Positions 17,117 through 28,200 of a stretch of DNA of 64,000 bases are shown here, piece by piece. Source of the stretch: Flavisolibacter longurius (lineage in GTDB: Bacteria; Bacteroidota; Bacteroidia; Chitinophagales; Chitinophagaceae); NCBI GenBank assembly GCA_013327885.1, contig JABUMY010000001.1:248001-312000 (forward strand), written 5' to 3'. A program made the translations under genes and the position numbers. Position 1 is the stretch's first letter, and every line of letters begins with the position of its first letter. The notes under the pieces were generated by a model that made no database searches, was not told the DNA's origin, and saw only the letters and a list, made by a program, of their open reading frames with translations.

Positions 17117-18541
17117 CTACCGAAAATGATCCCTGGCCACTTTTTTTGCGGCATGGTATCCGCACATCCCGTGAACTCCGGCGCCTGGCGGCGTGGCCGA
17201 TGAGCAGATATAAACATCGGATAGCGGTGTTGCATAAGGCGAAACACGGATGGCCGGCCGCGTAAACAACTGGCGGAGGTTGACCACGCCGCCTGTAATG
17301 TCACCACCAATATAGTTTGGATTGTATGCTTCTACTTCTTTAGCCGTCATGGTATGCCTGGCCAGCACCAGGTCACGGAAACCGGGTGCAAACCGTTCAA
17401 TCTGTTGCTCCATTAAGGTAGTCATGTCCTTGTCCGAACCCGAAGGCACATGGCAATAGGCCCAACAGGTATGCTTATTTTCAGGCGCCCTGGTTTTATC
17501 AAATACGGTGGGCTGGGACAGCAGAATAAAAGGCCTTTCCGGTATTCGTCCCTGCCAAACATCTTTTTCTGCCTTAGCAATTTCCTCGATGGTGCCGCCA
17601 AGATGAACAGTGCCTGCCCGGTTACAAGCAGGGGCTGTAAACGGAAGGGGTTCGCTCAGCGCATAGTCGATTTTAAAAACGCCGGGACCATATTGATAAC
17701 GTTCCAGTTGCTTTTTATACAGGGACGGAAAATGGAGCGCCTCGATGTTCAGCAGTTGCCTTGGCGTGAGGTCAAATATTTTTATTTTGGCAAAATCGAG
17801 CTGTCGCAAGGATGTTATTTCCTTACCCGTTTCAATTTCACCGCCGATGGCAACAAAATAAGCGGCTAATGCGTCCGCCAGTGCCTGTGTTCCCCCCTTG
17901 GGAAAAGGCCAGCCGATCTTGTGGCCTACAACCAACAGCACCAAACCAATGGCGGAGGTCAGGCTGTGTTCCAGCGGCTTGATGGTATGCGCTGCTAACC
18001 CGGCGAACAGCCCTTTTGCATGATCACCTTTAAACAGGCTGTTTGCCAGCCCTGTTGCCGAGCGGATCGCATGCCTGCCAAAATTCGCCAGTTGAAAAGG
18101 AGAGGAGGGAATTGAAAGAGGCCCCAGCAGATCAGGACCAATGTTATCCCAACTCTTGACAAGCGGAGAAATAAATTTTTTATAAGCGGAAGCATCAATT
18201 GACAGTGATTCGGCCGTTTCTTCAATGGAGTTATTTAAGATGGCTGCTTTTCCATCGGTGAACGGGTGCGCCAGTGCAATGTCGGGAAATACCCATTCGA
18301 GGCCGTATTTTTCAAGCGGGAGCGTTTTAAAAAAGGGAGAATACAGCGCCAGGGGATGGACAGCCGAGCACACATCATGCAGGAAGCCCGGGTGGGTTAG
18401 CGGAAGGGAACGCATGCCGCCACCAACCGTTGGTTTTGCTTCCACAATTTTAACCGATAATCCTTTTTGTTGCAGGGCAATTGCTGCTGCCAGTCCATTG
18501 GGGCCAGATCCGACAACAACAACGTCATAGCGGTGCGCCAT
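17117..18541 (-). CDS. Phytoene desaturase-like NAD(P)/FAD-dependent oxidoreductase
   Basis: 474 residues. The N-terminus has the dinucleotide-binding motif VVVVGSGPNGLAAAI, followed by a second Glu-containing strand and VGGGMRS, and the C-terminus YICSSATPPGAGVHGM fits the FAD-contacting end of the CrtI/PYROXD2 superfamily. No carotenoid genes (crtB, crtE) are present nearby, so it is probably a CrtI-like enzyme of other function, closer to the PYROXD2-like branch. Cytoplasmic or membrane-associated; substrate unknown. It is followed on the same strand by nothing for 51 bases before the convergent HTTM-like gene. Confidence 0.82.
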   Translation of the reverse strand: MAHRYDVVVVGSGPNGLAAAIALQQKGLSVKIVEAKPTVGGGMRSLPLTHPGFLHDVCSAVHPLALYSPFFKTLPLEKYGLEWVFPDIALAHPFTDGKAAILNNSIEETAESLSIDASAYKKFISPLVKSWDNIGPDLLGPLSIPSSPFQLANFGRHAIRSATGLANSLFKGDHAKGLFAGLAAHTIKPLEHSLTSAIGLVLLVVGHKIGWPFPKGGTQALADALAAYFVAIGGEIETGKEITSLRQLDFAKIKIFDLTPRQLLNIEALHFPSLYKKQLERYQYGPGVFKIDYALSEPLPFTAPACNRAGTVHLGGTIEEIAKAEKDVWQGRIPERPFILLSQPTVFDKTRAPENKHTCWAYCHVPSGSDKDMTTLMEQQIERFAPGFRDLVLARHTMTAKEVEAYNPNYIGGDITGGVVNLRQLFTRPAIRVSPYATPLSDVYICSSATPPGAGVHGMCGYHAAKKVARDHFR

Positions 18542-18660
18542 TTATTGTTGTATTTCGCATAAATATCACGAATACCGTTCAGATACAATCGGTAACCTGC
18601 TTTTTTCTTACCAGCTACACCGATGCAGCGGTCATATAACCCTGTTAGAAACGCAGCATC

Positions 18661-19644
18661 TTAAAAGATGGGATAATACAGTTTCATTTTTCGAGAGATC
18701 CGCCCGATATTGTAAAAAAGCGGCCAGGTAGCATCCGCCCGCAGAAAGGTTGACAGCAACCAGTTTTTGTCGGCAATTTCTTTTGCCGTTCCGATAAAAG
18801 GATTTTGGTTTGGCTCCGGCCCTGTCAGCCGATGGTACCATCTTCCATTTTTTTGCTTGTCGTTCAGTAGCCAGGTAAGCACCACGCCAATTGCCCTTCG
18901 CCTCGCCTTGCGAACCTTTTTGCTGTGAAATGTTTTTAGTTGCGTTATAATATTGGCATACATCAGTGGCCAGCAGTCGGTGGTGATCGCCTCTGATTTT
19001 TTGGCATCCTGGTTAGGGTGGCGCCGCCAGAAAGAGAGCGGTTTTGCATCCGCATACAACTTAAAATTAGACGCGTTGCTATAGATCCAAAGCCAGTCGT
19101 TTCCGCTGTGTGGGTTTTCGACAAAAGGAAACTGAAGAAGCTTTTCCCGCTTGGTTACCGTCAGTACCGGGAAGCCTGGTCCATTTTCAGCCGCGTCTTC
19201 CAATAGCCATTTTGCACTGACAGGGCCCGCCGGAAATGACCTGATCACCTTTGTTTCTTTGGTGGCTTCATTCAGCGTGACAAAAGAACCAAAAAAAACA
19301 TCAATGTTGGGGTCTTGCCGGATTACTGCGCTGAAGCGTGTATAGATGTCCGGCTCTATAATATCATCGCTGCAAAGGATCGTTATAAAATCACCTTTGG
19401 CCAGTTGGGCACAGCGGTTCCAGTTACCAAAGATGCCGGCGTTGCGGCTGGCCTTTTCGTACCGCACCCGGAGATCTGTGTTTTTACTGCAGATCTTTTC
19501 AAATTCGTCATGCCTGGAGGCATCGTCAACCACCAGCACCTCATAACATTCTTTTACTGCTAAAGCCGAACGCAATGCCTCTTCAAAGCCAAATGTTCTT
19601 TCATACACAGGAATGGCAATGGTCAATTTAGGAGATCCCACCAT
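18661..19644 (-). CDS. Glycosyltransferase family 2, paralogue of 44211-45179
   Basis: 328 residues from the ATG at 19644; an in-frame start at 19674 would add ten residues without family support. GT-A fold signs are LTIAIPVYER at the N-terminus, VLVVDDAS (nucleotide-binding Asp), and ILCSDDIIEPD (DxD-type metal site). It transfers a sugar from a nucleotide donor during polysaccharide assembly. The first 60 residues and many later segments (NAGIFGNWNRCAQLA, NPHSGNDWLWIYSNAS, FWRRHPNQD) match the gene at 44211-45179, showing recent common origin. It lies upstream of the flavoprotein gene on the same strand, 119 bases apart. Confidence 0.88.
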   Translation of the reverse strand: MVGSPKLTIAIPVYERTFGFEEALRSALAVKECYEVLVVDDASRHDEFEKICSKNTDLRVRYEKASRNAGIFGNWNRCAQLAKGDFITILCSDDIIEPDIYTRFSAVIRQDPNIDVFFGSFVTLNEATKETKVIRSFPAGPVSAKWLLEDAAENGPGFPVLTVTKREKLLQFPFVENPHSGNDWLWIYSNASNFKLYADAKPLSFWRRHPNQDAKKSEAITTDCWPLMYANIITQLKTFHSKKVRKARRRAIGVVLTWLLNDKQKNGRWYHRLTGPEPNQNPFIGTAKEIADKNWLLSTFLRADATWPLFYNIGRISRKMKLYYPIF

Positions 19645-19997
19645 GGGTTTATAAAAATTTCTGCGTTCAAGCAAATACTGTGCGGGTTTTCACCTGGTGT
19701 GGAAAATATATTGTCAAGGGGGCGTAAACTGGTGAAAGGTAATAGTGCCGGCCAGGCTATGAAGGCTGTATAAAATGCCGTGCTTTTGCCAGGCCGCCTG
19801 TTCCCGTTTTTCCTGAATGCGCTACAAATTTGCGATGATATAGCGCAAAAACAAAATATAATCTGTTTATTTCTTGAATTCCTGCTGGCACAGATTATGT
19901 ATCTTGGAATAGCAAGCCATTATTTTATAAAAACTGCTTGTATGCTTTTAAACCAATTATCTTCGTTTATAGTCCCTTGTACCAACAAACCAAGAAA

Positions 19998-21161
19998 ATG
20001 AAAATTGCTGTTGCCAGCTTACATGACCCCCGGAGTGTAAAAACCTGGTCGGGTACCCCCGCCCATATTATTGCCGCTTTAGAGAAAAAAGGCCACGAAG
20101 TGGTCAGCATTGCATTAAGAAAGCCCACTGAACCCTGGCACTATGACTGGCTCCGCCGCATCTATTTTAAGACACAGCAAAAGTGGTTTCTTTCTATCGT
20201 TGAAAAAGAATTATTAGAAGATATCGGCAGGCAGCTTGACCGTGCGGTGGCAAAAGCCGAACCAGACCTTGTGGTTATTATGCACAGTGATTTTTTGGCG
20301 TATTGCACCTTCAATGTTCCCTCCATCGTTGTTCACGATACCACGTTTGCTTCCCTGGTTGATTATTATCCTGAATTTACCAACCTGACAAAGCGAAGCA
20401 TCCAGGCGGGTAATGACATGTATCAGCGGGCACTGGACAAAGCCTCTGCTGCTGTTTTCTCCGGAGGATGGGCAAGCCAGAGCGCCGTCACTGATTACAA
20501 AGTTGATCCGAACAAAATATTTACCATTCCCTTTGGGGCCAACCTGCAAGAAGCGCCTGCAGAAAACGATGTGGAGAGCTGGATTGAAAAGCGTTCGTTA
20601 GCCACCACCTGTCGCTTTTTATTTCTTGGTGTAAACTGGGGCAGAAAAGGCGGACCCGATGCCTTGCGGTTTGTAAAAGAGTTAAATAAACTGGGCATCC
20701 CTTCACAACTGATCATTGTTGGGTGTAGTCCTGTCATTGACAAAGATTCTGAACCGTATGTACAGCAACTGGGATTCTTAAGTAAGGACAAGCCCGAAGA
20801 AAGCCGCCTGTTGGAATCACTCCTGCAGTCGAGCCAGGCCTTGCTGGTACCTTCTGTTGCCGAGTGTTTTGGCTGTGTTTATTGCGAAGCGAATGCCTAT
20901 GGCTTGCCGGTGTTGGCCAGGGATACGGGCGGTATACCCGAAATTATCAAAGATGGTAAAAACGGGTTGCTTTTGATGCAGGGCGAAACCCCCGAAGCGC
21001 TTGCCTTGCGATGGGCTAAAATTTATTCCAGCAAGGATGCTTACCAGCAAATGTCCCGCAATGCTAGGATCGAATATACCACAAGACTCAATTACGGGGT
21101 GTTTGTTGAAAAGCTGGAGGCCATTGCTTTTCCCCTGGTTAAAATGCCGATGAAAGCATAA
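19998..21161 (+). CDS. Glycosyltransferase family 4
   Basis: 387 residues from ATG 19998; an earlier in-frame ATG at 19938 is inside an AT-rich stretch and adds residues before the first beta strand. GT-B fold: N-terminal MKIAVASLHDPRSVKTWSG, then RFLFLGVNWGRKGG (about 205-218) and the donor-binding E-x7-E region AECFGCVYCEANAYGLPVLARDTGGIPE (about 285-312). A retaining glycosyltransferase of glycan assembly. The start is divergent from the GT2 gene, and a strong hairpin terminator follows. Confidence 0.9.
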   Translation: MKIAVASLHDPRSVKTWSGTPAHIIAALEKKGHEVVSIALRKPTEPWHYDWLRRIYFKTQQKWFLSIVEKELLEDIGRQLDRAVAKAEPDLVVIMHSDFLAYCTFNVPSIVVHDTTFASLVDYYPEFTNLTKRSIQAGNDMYQRALDKASAAVFSGGWASQSAVTDYKVDPNKIFTIPFGANLQEAPAENDVESWIEKRSLATTCRFLFLGVNWGRKGGPDALRFVKELNKLGIPSQLIIVGCSPVIDKDSEPYVQQLGFLSKDKPEESRLLESLLQSSQALLVPSVAECFGCVYCEANAYGLPVLARDTGGIPEIIKDGKNGLLLMQGETPEALALRWAKIYSSKDAYQQMSRNARIEYTTRLNYGVFVEKLEAIAFPLVKMPMKA

Positions 21162-21195
21162 ATAGATTTGATTTACTCCGGCTTTTTTGCCTATT

Positions 21196-21236
21196 AACCC
21201 GATACGTTCCTGTAAGCAGAAACGTATCGGGTTTAT
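21196..21236. terminator. Bidirectional terminator, 13-bp perfect stem
   Basis: AACCCGATACGTT (21196-21208) pairs perfectly with AACGTATCGGGTT (21221-21233), with a 12-base loop and T residues after it. It lies between the convergent GT4 and HAD genes and can stop both. Confidence 0.82.
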
Positions 21237-21249
21237 TGTGTGTACGCTT

Positions 21250-23319
21250 TTATTTTGCCGACGGCATCACCAAGGTCTTGATGTATTTTTTGGTTTCTTG
21301 GTAAACCCGGCGAGTTTCGTTTTTCCAGTTCGCCCGCATGTGCCCGGCAAACGTAAAAAAGTAGAGTGGAAATGCTTTCCAGTCCCTGATAGCCCAGGAT
21401 GCGCCACCCCAAACACCCCATTCGCCGCGGGCCGTTTTATTGAATTGACCAAACAACAAAGCATCCTTTATTGTTTTTTTATTTACACTGACCTTAGGCG
21501 CCAGCACCATTTGGGTTTTACCAAACTGGTCGTGTATAAACGGAATGCTTCCCCAGACTTCTGCATCAGACCTGGAAGGGCTTTTTATAAATGTATCCAG
21601 CAGGTTAAATGCAGCATTGCGTAAATTATAATAATGTAAAGAACGAATAATGTCCAGCGGCAGCAGGTCGCAGTATTCTTCCATACAGGAAAAGAAGTGC
21701 TGCCGTCCCCAGGCATCCAGTTCTGCTTCTCCTACCGGGTTAAATACCGGCGAAACTTTCCCGCCTTCCGAAACAAAGTCAATGACGGAACCATGTGGTG
21801 CAAAGCAAAAGCTCTCTACGATCGAGGGCAGTCCTTCGGTCGCCCTGTGCTGCAGTTCAAGTCCGTGCATGAACGTATTGATCAATTCGGGTTGTTCGTG
21901 CTTGCGGTTATACAACAGGCCAACATAAAACCATTGCAGGTTCTGGGCTTTTTCGCTGCCTACAATTTTCCGAAGGGAAGCTCTTGTTCGTCCTGACCAG
22001 CCAACTTCCACAATCCCGGTTTTTTCTTTAAAGTCTACGCCTTCCTGCGCCAGGTAAGAAAGCAGCATTTCTCTTTTCTCCCCAGCTACAGCCAGGATGT
22101 GCGATCTGAGCTTCTCATTGGTTGTCAGAAGTTGTTTTATTTTTTCCTGGATGGCCGGATTTACGGCCATGTCGGGTGAGGTGAAATGTTGGGTCAAATC
22201 CGGAACGAGGTTTTGCAGGTCCTGCCAGGATACACCAACCCGTTTGAAAATGGTTTCAACGGTAGTGCCTTCATATTTATCAACGATCCAGTCAAAAGAG
22301 GCCGCATTAAACTCCGTTAGCGAAGGCAAGAACCATGATTGCCGGCTGCCGTACATGTAAACAGATTTGATATCGTAGCCCAATGCCTTGCTGATCTTTT
22401 TGCAAACCAGGTAAGGTACATAGCCATCCCGCGACACAAAGCAAAGCTGCTTCACACCCCTGTTCTGCGCTTCTTTTAACATCCACAACACGTACATGAC
22501 CATGGTAGGGCCTACCACATTGCCAACAATCCTTGCAATGCCGGCAGCATGCAGCGGACCATTATCGTGCTGCAGCCGCAACAACCTGCCCGTACCGGCA
22601 AGAAGACTGGTTAAACCATTGGTCTCATCCCTGAATTTTTCGAGGAGTAATTCATAGCGTGTAGGGTTGCAGCGACTGTGTAAAATGCAGGAAAGACCTG
22701 CTTTTTGGGCACCCCGGAAATCCACGAAATGGTCATTGCCATGATGCCTTACTTCTTTTTTGCGTGCCTGCGGATTATCGCTCACCAGTTTTTCAAACAG
22801 CTTGCCCGAATCTTTGCAGGCGCCATGATCTGCGGAAACCAGCAGTTGATCGCCCTGGGCAAAAAGATTGTTATCTGACAGGAACAACCCGATCTCTTTG
22901 TTGCTCCAATACATATCCGAAACAAATGCGATGGCGTAGCCCTCTTCCCGTTCTTTGGCAAGCAACTGGGACGCTCCCGGCACCGGAACCAAAAGCTTTC
23001 TTTCCCACTCGATCTCGATTTCCCGTAAGCGGTCTGCCACGGCCGGGGAAACCATAAGCAGCTTTGCCAGGAGGTGAAAGATCCTTGGCGCATCTGTTTG
23101 CCAGTCGGGTTGGCCGGTTCTCGAAACCCTCTCGGCTTCTTTGCGTATAGTTACATAGGTTTCCGGCGAACATCCGATTAGCCCTTCTTTGGCTGCTGCG
23201 AGTGCCGTAAAATAAAAGACCGATTCCGGCAAGGCAACTTTCCTGGTTAAGAGGGTATCAAATACGTCAAAACTTACCAGTTTACTGGCAGCGGCTTTCG
23301 AATCAATTGTTTGGTGGGT
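21250..23319 (-). CDS. HAD-like protein with large uncharacterised C-terminal region
   Basis: 689 residues from the ATG at 23319; ATG at 23343 is also possible. Residues about 15-215 are a HAD domain: motif I FDVFDTLLTR, motif II VSDMYWSN, and a late acidic motif GNDHFVDFRGAQKAGL. Position D+2 of motif I is Phe, not Asp, so it may not be an ordinary phosphatase. Residues about 245-690 carry VKQLCFVSRDGYVPYLV and YMYGSRQSWFLPSL followed by mixed alpha/beta sequence with no recognised family. Large two-part HAD proteins of this kind occur in polysaccharide clusters of this phylum. Neighbours are GT4 and GT2 genes, so a role in glycan or glycan-precursor handling is inferred. Confidence 0.7.
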   Translation of the reverse strand, partial: THQTIDSKAAASKLVSFDVFDTLLTRKVALPESVFYFTALAAAKEGLIGCSPETYVTIRKEAERVSRTGQPDWQTDAPRIFHLLAKLLMVSPAVADRLREIEIEWERKLLVPVPGASQLLAKEREEGYAIAFVSDMYWSNKEIGLFLSDNNLFAQGDQLLVSADHGACKDSGKLFEKLVSDNPQARKKEVRHHGNDHFVDFRGAQKAGLSCILHSRCNPTRYELLLEKFRDETNGLTSLLAGTGRLLRLQHDNGPLHAAGIARIVGNVVGPTMVMYVLWMLKEAQNRGVKQLCFVSRDGYVPYLVCKKISKALGYDIKSVYMYGSRQSWFLPSLTEFNAASFDWIVDKYEGTTVETIFKRVGVSWQDLQNLVPDLTQHFTSPDMAVNPAIQEKIKQLLTTNEKLRSHILAVAGEKREMLLSYLAQEGVDFKEKTGIVEVGWSGRTRASLRKIVGSEKAQNLQWFYVGLLYNRKHEQPELINTFMHGLELQHRATEGLPSIVESFCFAPHGSVIDFVSEGGKVSPVFNPVGEAELDAWGRQHFFSCMEEYCDLLPLDIIRSLHYYNLRNAAFNLLDTFIKSPSRSDAEVWGSIPFIHDQFGKTQMVLAPKVSVNKKTIKDALLFGQFNKTARGEWGVWGGASWAIRDWKAFPLYFFTFAGHMRANWKNETRRVYQETKKYIKTLVMPSAK

Positions 23320-23343
23320 CATTTTTGTTTGTGCGGTTAGCAT

Positions 23344-23778
23344 TGCACCGTAGAAGGAAACGATCTGAAAAATAGTTTATTCAACCTGTGCAAAAAAATC
23401 TGTGAATGCCATGGGTACCAGTGCAAAGATGTAAAAATATTACAGCCGGAACAAGCTAAAGGTCGAAATTATAAATCGGGAATGTGCTGCAGCAAAAGCT
23501 TATTTCTTTGGCTAACAAGTCTTTCGTAGGACTTACCAACAAGCTCATATATGAAAAGAACTTATCTCTCTTCTTGGATTACAGACACCCTTAACTATCT
23601 TTGCTCTTTGGCGTTATTGATAAGCTTGGCATAATTTTTTATTGATTAGATAGCAGGTAGACCCATCCTTGCGTGTTGACCTTACTGCAACTGCTGAGCT
23701 ATTCCATAATCTTTGAGCAAACCAATGTAAGAAAAACTGACAATTGAATCAATATTTTATTAATACACATAACCTTTT
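23344..23778. other. Intergenic region, AT-rich
   Basis: About 435 bases between the divergent HAD and lipoprotein genes. No tRNA, open frame or exact promoter consensus was found; it should contain promoters for both directions. Confidence 0.4.
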
Positions 23779-24510
23779 ATGAAAACTCCTAGCCTTTTTT
23801 TATTTGTTGCAGGTTTGTTTTTTGTGGTTGGCTGTCAAAAAGAGCCTGTAACCAAACCTGTTCTTTTTACCGAAACCGAGTACGAAGTTTTGGCGACTTA
23901 CGATGACAAAGGACGTCCCAGCAACCTGCAGAAAGAAACAGTTTCTACCGCTTTGATGGAATTTTCCAAGACTGCTCTGCCAGAAAAACAAGATTTGCGT
24001 AAGACCAATCCCGCGTTGCTGGAAACGCCTACCGTAGACATGAAGATCACAAAGAAGTCTGATGTTTACCTGACGTTTGTTTCCCAGGGCACAGCCTCAA
24101 CGAATACGATTGGATTTTATACCTATCCAACTGCTACGCCACCTTCCACACCTGGCGAGATCAAGAAGATTTTCCATGTGTTTCCAAACGCTGGATTTCT
24201 TACGGCCCTGGCGCCAGGACACAAAGTGAAAATCGGAACCTTTGAGCCGGGCATTTCCATCGGGCTTGTTTTGTTGAAAAACAGCTGGAATGGTGAGAGC
24301 AAAGAGATCAACAACAAAGCAGTTCACTATTGTTACAGCGATGCATTAAACCCGGAAGTGGATCCAAAGCTTAAGAAGCATGTGGTGCTGATGAAATATG
24401 AGCCAGAAAACAAAATCCTGATCGGCTTTGAGGACATTGACAGAACAAGTGATAAATGCGATCACGATTTTAATGACGTTGTGATGTATGCAACGATTAC
24501 AGAGATCTAA
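23779..24510 (+). CDS. DUF4114 domain lipoprotein
   Basis: 243 residues. A signal peptide ends in the lipobox VVGC, with Cys 19 as lipidation site. The C-terminal segment KILIGFEDIDRTSDKCDHDFNDVVMYATI fits the DUF4114 domain, in which a run of Asp residues (D-x-D-x-N-D) probably binds calcium. Middle residues form a beta-rich domain. Outer-membrane or surface lipoprotein, possibly adhesive (inference). Its own terminator follows, so it is a single-gene transcript. Confidence 0.82.
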   Translation: MKTPSLFLFVAGLFFVVGCQKEPVTKPVLFTETEYEVLATYDDKGRPSNLQKETVSTALMEFSKTALPEKQDLRKTNPALLETPTVDMKITKKSDVYLTFVSQGTASTNTIGFYTYPTATPPSTPGEIKKIFHVFPNAGFLTALAPGHKVKIGTFEPGISIGLVLLKNSWNGESKEINNKAVHYCYSDALNPEVDPKLKKHVVLMKYEPENKILIGFEDIDRTSDKCDHDFNDVVMYATITEI

Positions 24511-24573
24511 CGTATATTAGTTTTACCGTATTACAGAATTGCCGTAATTGATCTTAAAGGCGGCAGGCATATA

Positions 24574-24610
24574 AAAGTTGTGAGAGCTTTTGCTCTCACA
24601 ACTTTTTTTG
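24574..24610 (+). terminator. Rho-independent terminator after DUF4114 lipoprotein
   Basis: A perfect 14-bp stem (24574-24587 with 24592-24605), TTTT loop and a T tract: the strongest terminator in the window. Confidence 0.93.
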
Positions 24611-25282
24611 TATATACCCAAACGGTTCGAGCCTGATCTGATTTACGGATGCTGCTTTTCTTTAAAAAATATCATCAAAACTGCTGTTGTTTTTAGTGGC
24701 TGCGTGTTGCCTTCATTTAAATTAGGATGGTCATCACATTTCCTTAATGGAATTCGCTTTATTTCTTTTATCATTTACTGAAAGAATACATCCATCTCAC
24801 TTGTTAGCTTCGATCCAGAAAAAAATATTTCTTCTTTGTCTTGATTTTTAAATTGCGCAAACCATTAAGTAAGCATTAAACGAATGCAAATAAATGCTTC
24901 TACTTATCTGTGTCAAAAGAAACTACTTACGCAATTTTTCGGCTTAATTTCCTGTTGTACGTCGATGGTTTTCTGGTGTGTTGTCCGGGCAAAAATGCTT
25001 TTCTATTTCGTAGATATACGAGGGGGCGCAAAGTGTATTCACCCTATTTTTTGAGAAGGGCAAAAAAAAGAAATAAGAGGCATAGGTTTTGCAAAACGCG
25101 GTCTAACTTAGCTTTAATTCAATATCTAGTTAACCAACTTATGTTCTTTGATGAAAATTTTTTGTAATTGTTGATTTTATGCCTCATTTTGAATAGGCCT
25201 GCTAAGTTTTGTATTCATAGGTTGTTCAAATAAGTATAAAAAAATAGTTACCATGTTTTCATCCGAAACAGTGCAATGACCT
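24611..25282. other. AT-rich intergenic region upstream of the 1608-residue protein
   Basis: About 670 bases with two short open frames (24590-24781 and 24910-25167) that have no family signs and atypical codon use. A long leader for the large surface protein or a decayed gene are both possible. Confidence 0.4.
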
Positions 25283-28200
25283 ATGAAAAAACTACTCACA
25301 TTTTTATGTGTTTTACTAACCTATCTATGTAATTCACAGCAATCCTTTCAATTCACCTCAGATGGAATTAAAAAACTGTCGGCAGGTGTATACGATGAAG
25401 ATAAGAACCTGATCAAAACTCTTTTTACAAGTAAAGTCTTCGCTGCAGGAAAACATACTTATAATTGGGATGGAAATGATGATCTTGGCAATATCGCTCC
25501 AAAAGGAAAGTACTCTATTCAGCTGGTTTCTCATAATCTTAAATCAGAATGGGAGGGTGCAGCATTAAACACGTCTTCACAAATCAGCAATAAGTCTTGG
25601 GGAGGTAGCAAAAAACACAATGGCTATTATGGTGCTGCCATTGATATTTATGAACATACCAACGGTTGGGTGTATTACTGCACCGGTATGTCTGAAAATA
25701 ATATTACGTTACGGAAATTTCATCTTGATAGTACAGATGTAGCTGTGTATTTAAAGAAAAGCCGCACTACAAATTATGCAGAACAGCAGGGTGAAAAACT
25801 TGGCGGCTTAGGAAGCACATACCATATCGCATCCGATGGGAAGTATTTGTATGTACCCGCCATTACATGGCAGTCAGCAACTTTGAATGTCCAAAATAAT
25901 TATGTATTTATAATGAAATTTGATCTTGCGACAGATGAATTAGCTCCATTTTCTGTTGCTGGAAAAAGTATATCACCGGGCAATTATAATTATCCTTCTG
26001 TCATCTTATTGAATAGTGGTTTACCTCGATTTGCCTCTTGGAAGTATAATTTTTCGGGAGTTGCAGTTGATGACAACTTTTTATACTCAGCACAAAAAGA
26101 TCAAAATACAGTACGTGTATTTAACAAAGTGACTGGTGTAAGTGTTTCGACAACAACATCAATTAGTTCGCCAGGTAGGATGGCCAGTGATGGTAAGTAC
26201 CTGTGGATGATTTATGGGACAAATACTATTGGTAAATTCTTAGTTTCAGGAGGGGTGATAAATAGTACACCTGTCCTAACACTTTCGGGAACAAGTGATC
26301 CTCATTCACTTTCCATACAGACAGTAGGTGGTCATCAATATGTTTATGTAACAGATGGGGGTGGCGATCAGCAGGTTATTAAACGATACCGTACGGATAA
26401 TGGAGCAATGGATAAAAGCTTCAATAATGTTGGTTATTTCGGCCAACTTGGTGGGTATAGCAACAATAGTGTTGTTATTGATGACAGGTTTTATTTTACG
26501 AAATCTCACGGGAAGCTTGCAGGGCTTCACGTAAAAAGTGATGGAACTATCTGGCTTTGTGATGATGGGAACAATAGAATTCTCAGATTTAATTCTTCTC
26601 TTAAAAAGACACATCATTTAGAATGGCAGGGTGCAACATATAGCTTATTCATGCCTGCGCCTGATAGCTCAAGGCTTTTTGTTGAATACAGAGAATATAA
26701 GGTTGGGTATACAGGAAAGTTGCAAAACGACTGGGAATTAAAACGTCAGTTTGAGCCAAGTTGGCCATTTACCAGCGCTGGGGCAGTACAAATTGCATGG
26801 GTTAAAACAATGTCAAACAAAAAGATCATTGCAGGTGCGAGAAATCCTGCAAATGCCCGATTTTATATTATGGAACTAACCGATAAAGGAGCTCGTATTA
26901 TTACAACTTTTGGAGAGGAGGGCAGAACGAGGACATTCCGCACAAGAATATTGCCCGATGGATCTTTGATTGAAACAGAGCGATTTAACGGTGGGAACAG
27001 GTTTCGACGGTATGCATTTACAGGATACACCAATGTTATTTGGAAGGGTGAAACTTATCAAGACCCAACTTGGGCCACTGACTATACAGTTGTGGCCCAT
27101 GTGGAAACGACGGATAGAACAATTGGGGTGAACGGGGGATTTAATGCAATTACAGATGATAATAAGATAATCATTTTTGACGGTAGTAAGGAAGGGCAGG
27201 GTCATCATATCGGGGCCTTAGAATATGGCATATCAAAGCCTCAGAAATGGAAATGGCGAGCTGCAAGATCAGTCAATAACCCTAAAGGAACTCCATACCC
27301 ATCAGATGGTAGTTTCGAAACAGGAAATATTGTGAATTACCCGGGATCAAGTGCGGCAGCTATAGGTGATTTTGTGCATTGGCAATATAATGGTGAAAAC
27401 TGGAACGGTGGCCAAACGAATATGCATCATTTGCTTTATAATAACGGCTTGCAGCTCATGCAATTTGGCGTTGCAATTGCAAATTCTACTGCTGTTCTCC
27501 CCAAAGGTTATCCTGAAATGGGCGGTAACACTAAGACAATTGCAAGTACTAAAATTGGAAATTCGATATACATATGGCAGGGTGAAGAAGGATATCATTG
27601 TGGGGTTATGCGCTGGAAGATATCGGGTCTGAATACCCTGGAAACGTTTGTGATTCCTTTGGGTGGCGAGCAAAAAGCAGCACCGGTCGCCAATTTTTCG
27701 GCCGCCGATACGGTTGGATGTTTAACCCTTTCCGCAAAATTTTCTGATCGCTCAACTGCCGGCGCTGAAGCAATTACAAATTGGTTATGGGATTTTGGTG
27801 ACGGAACTACGTCAACAGAGCAGCACCCCACCCATTTATTCAAAAAAAGCGGGAACTATACCGTGTCCCTGAAAGTTACGTCTCAATCAGGAACGACAAA
27901 CACTATCACGAAATCAAATTATATACAGGTTACAGAAGGCATTCCAGTAGAGATCCAGGGAAAAATGGCTGTTTGTGCTACGGAGTCAGTCAGCCTGAAA
28001 GGTGTTGCCAAAACAGGCAATACAGCAGACTATACCTGGCGTTGGGATTTTGGAAATGGTGTAATTGAAACCGGGCAAAATCCAGCGGCAAAGTATTTTA
28101 CAAAACCGGGAAACTATCCTGTTACGCTGACTGTTTTGGATAAAACAGGTTGCTCCGGACGTGCGGATGCGATTCTTACGGTACGTTCTGCGCCCAATGT

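Noticed and set aside
24910-25167. 85-codon frame before the 1608-residue protein
   Set aside because: No family features and unusual residue make-up; the region reads better as non-coding AT-rich DNA.
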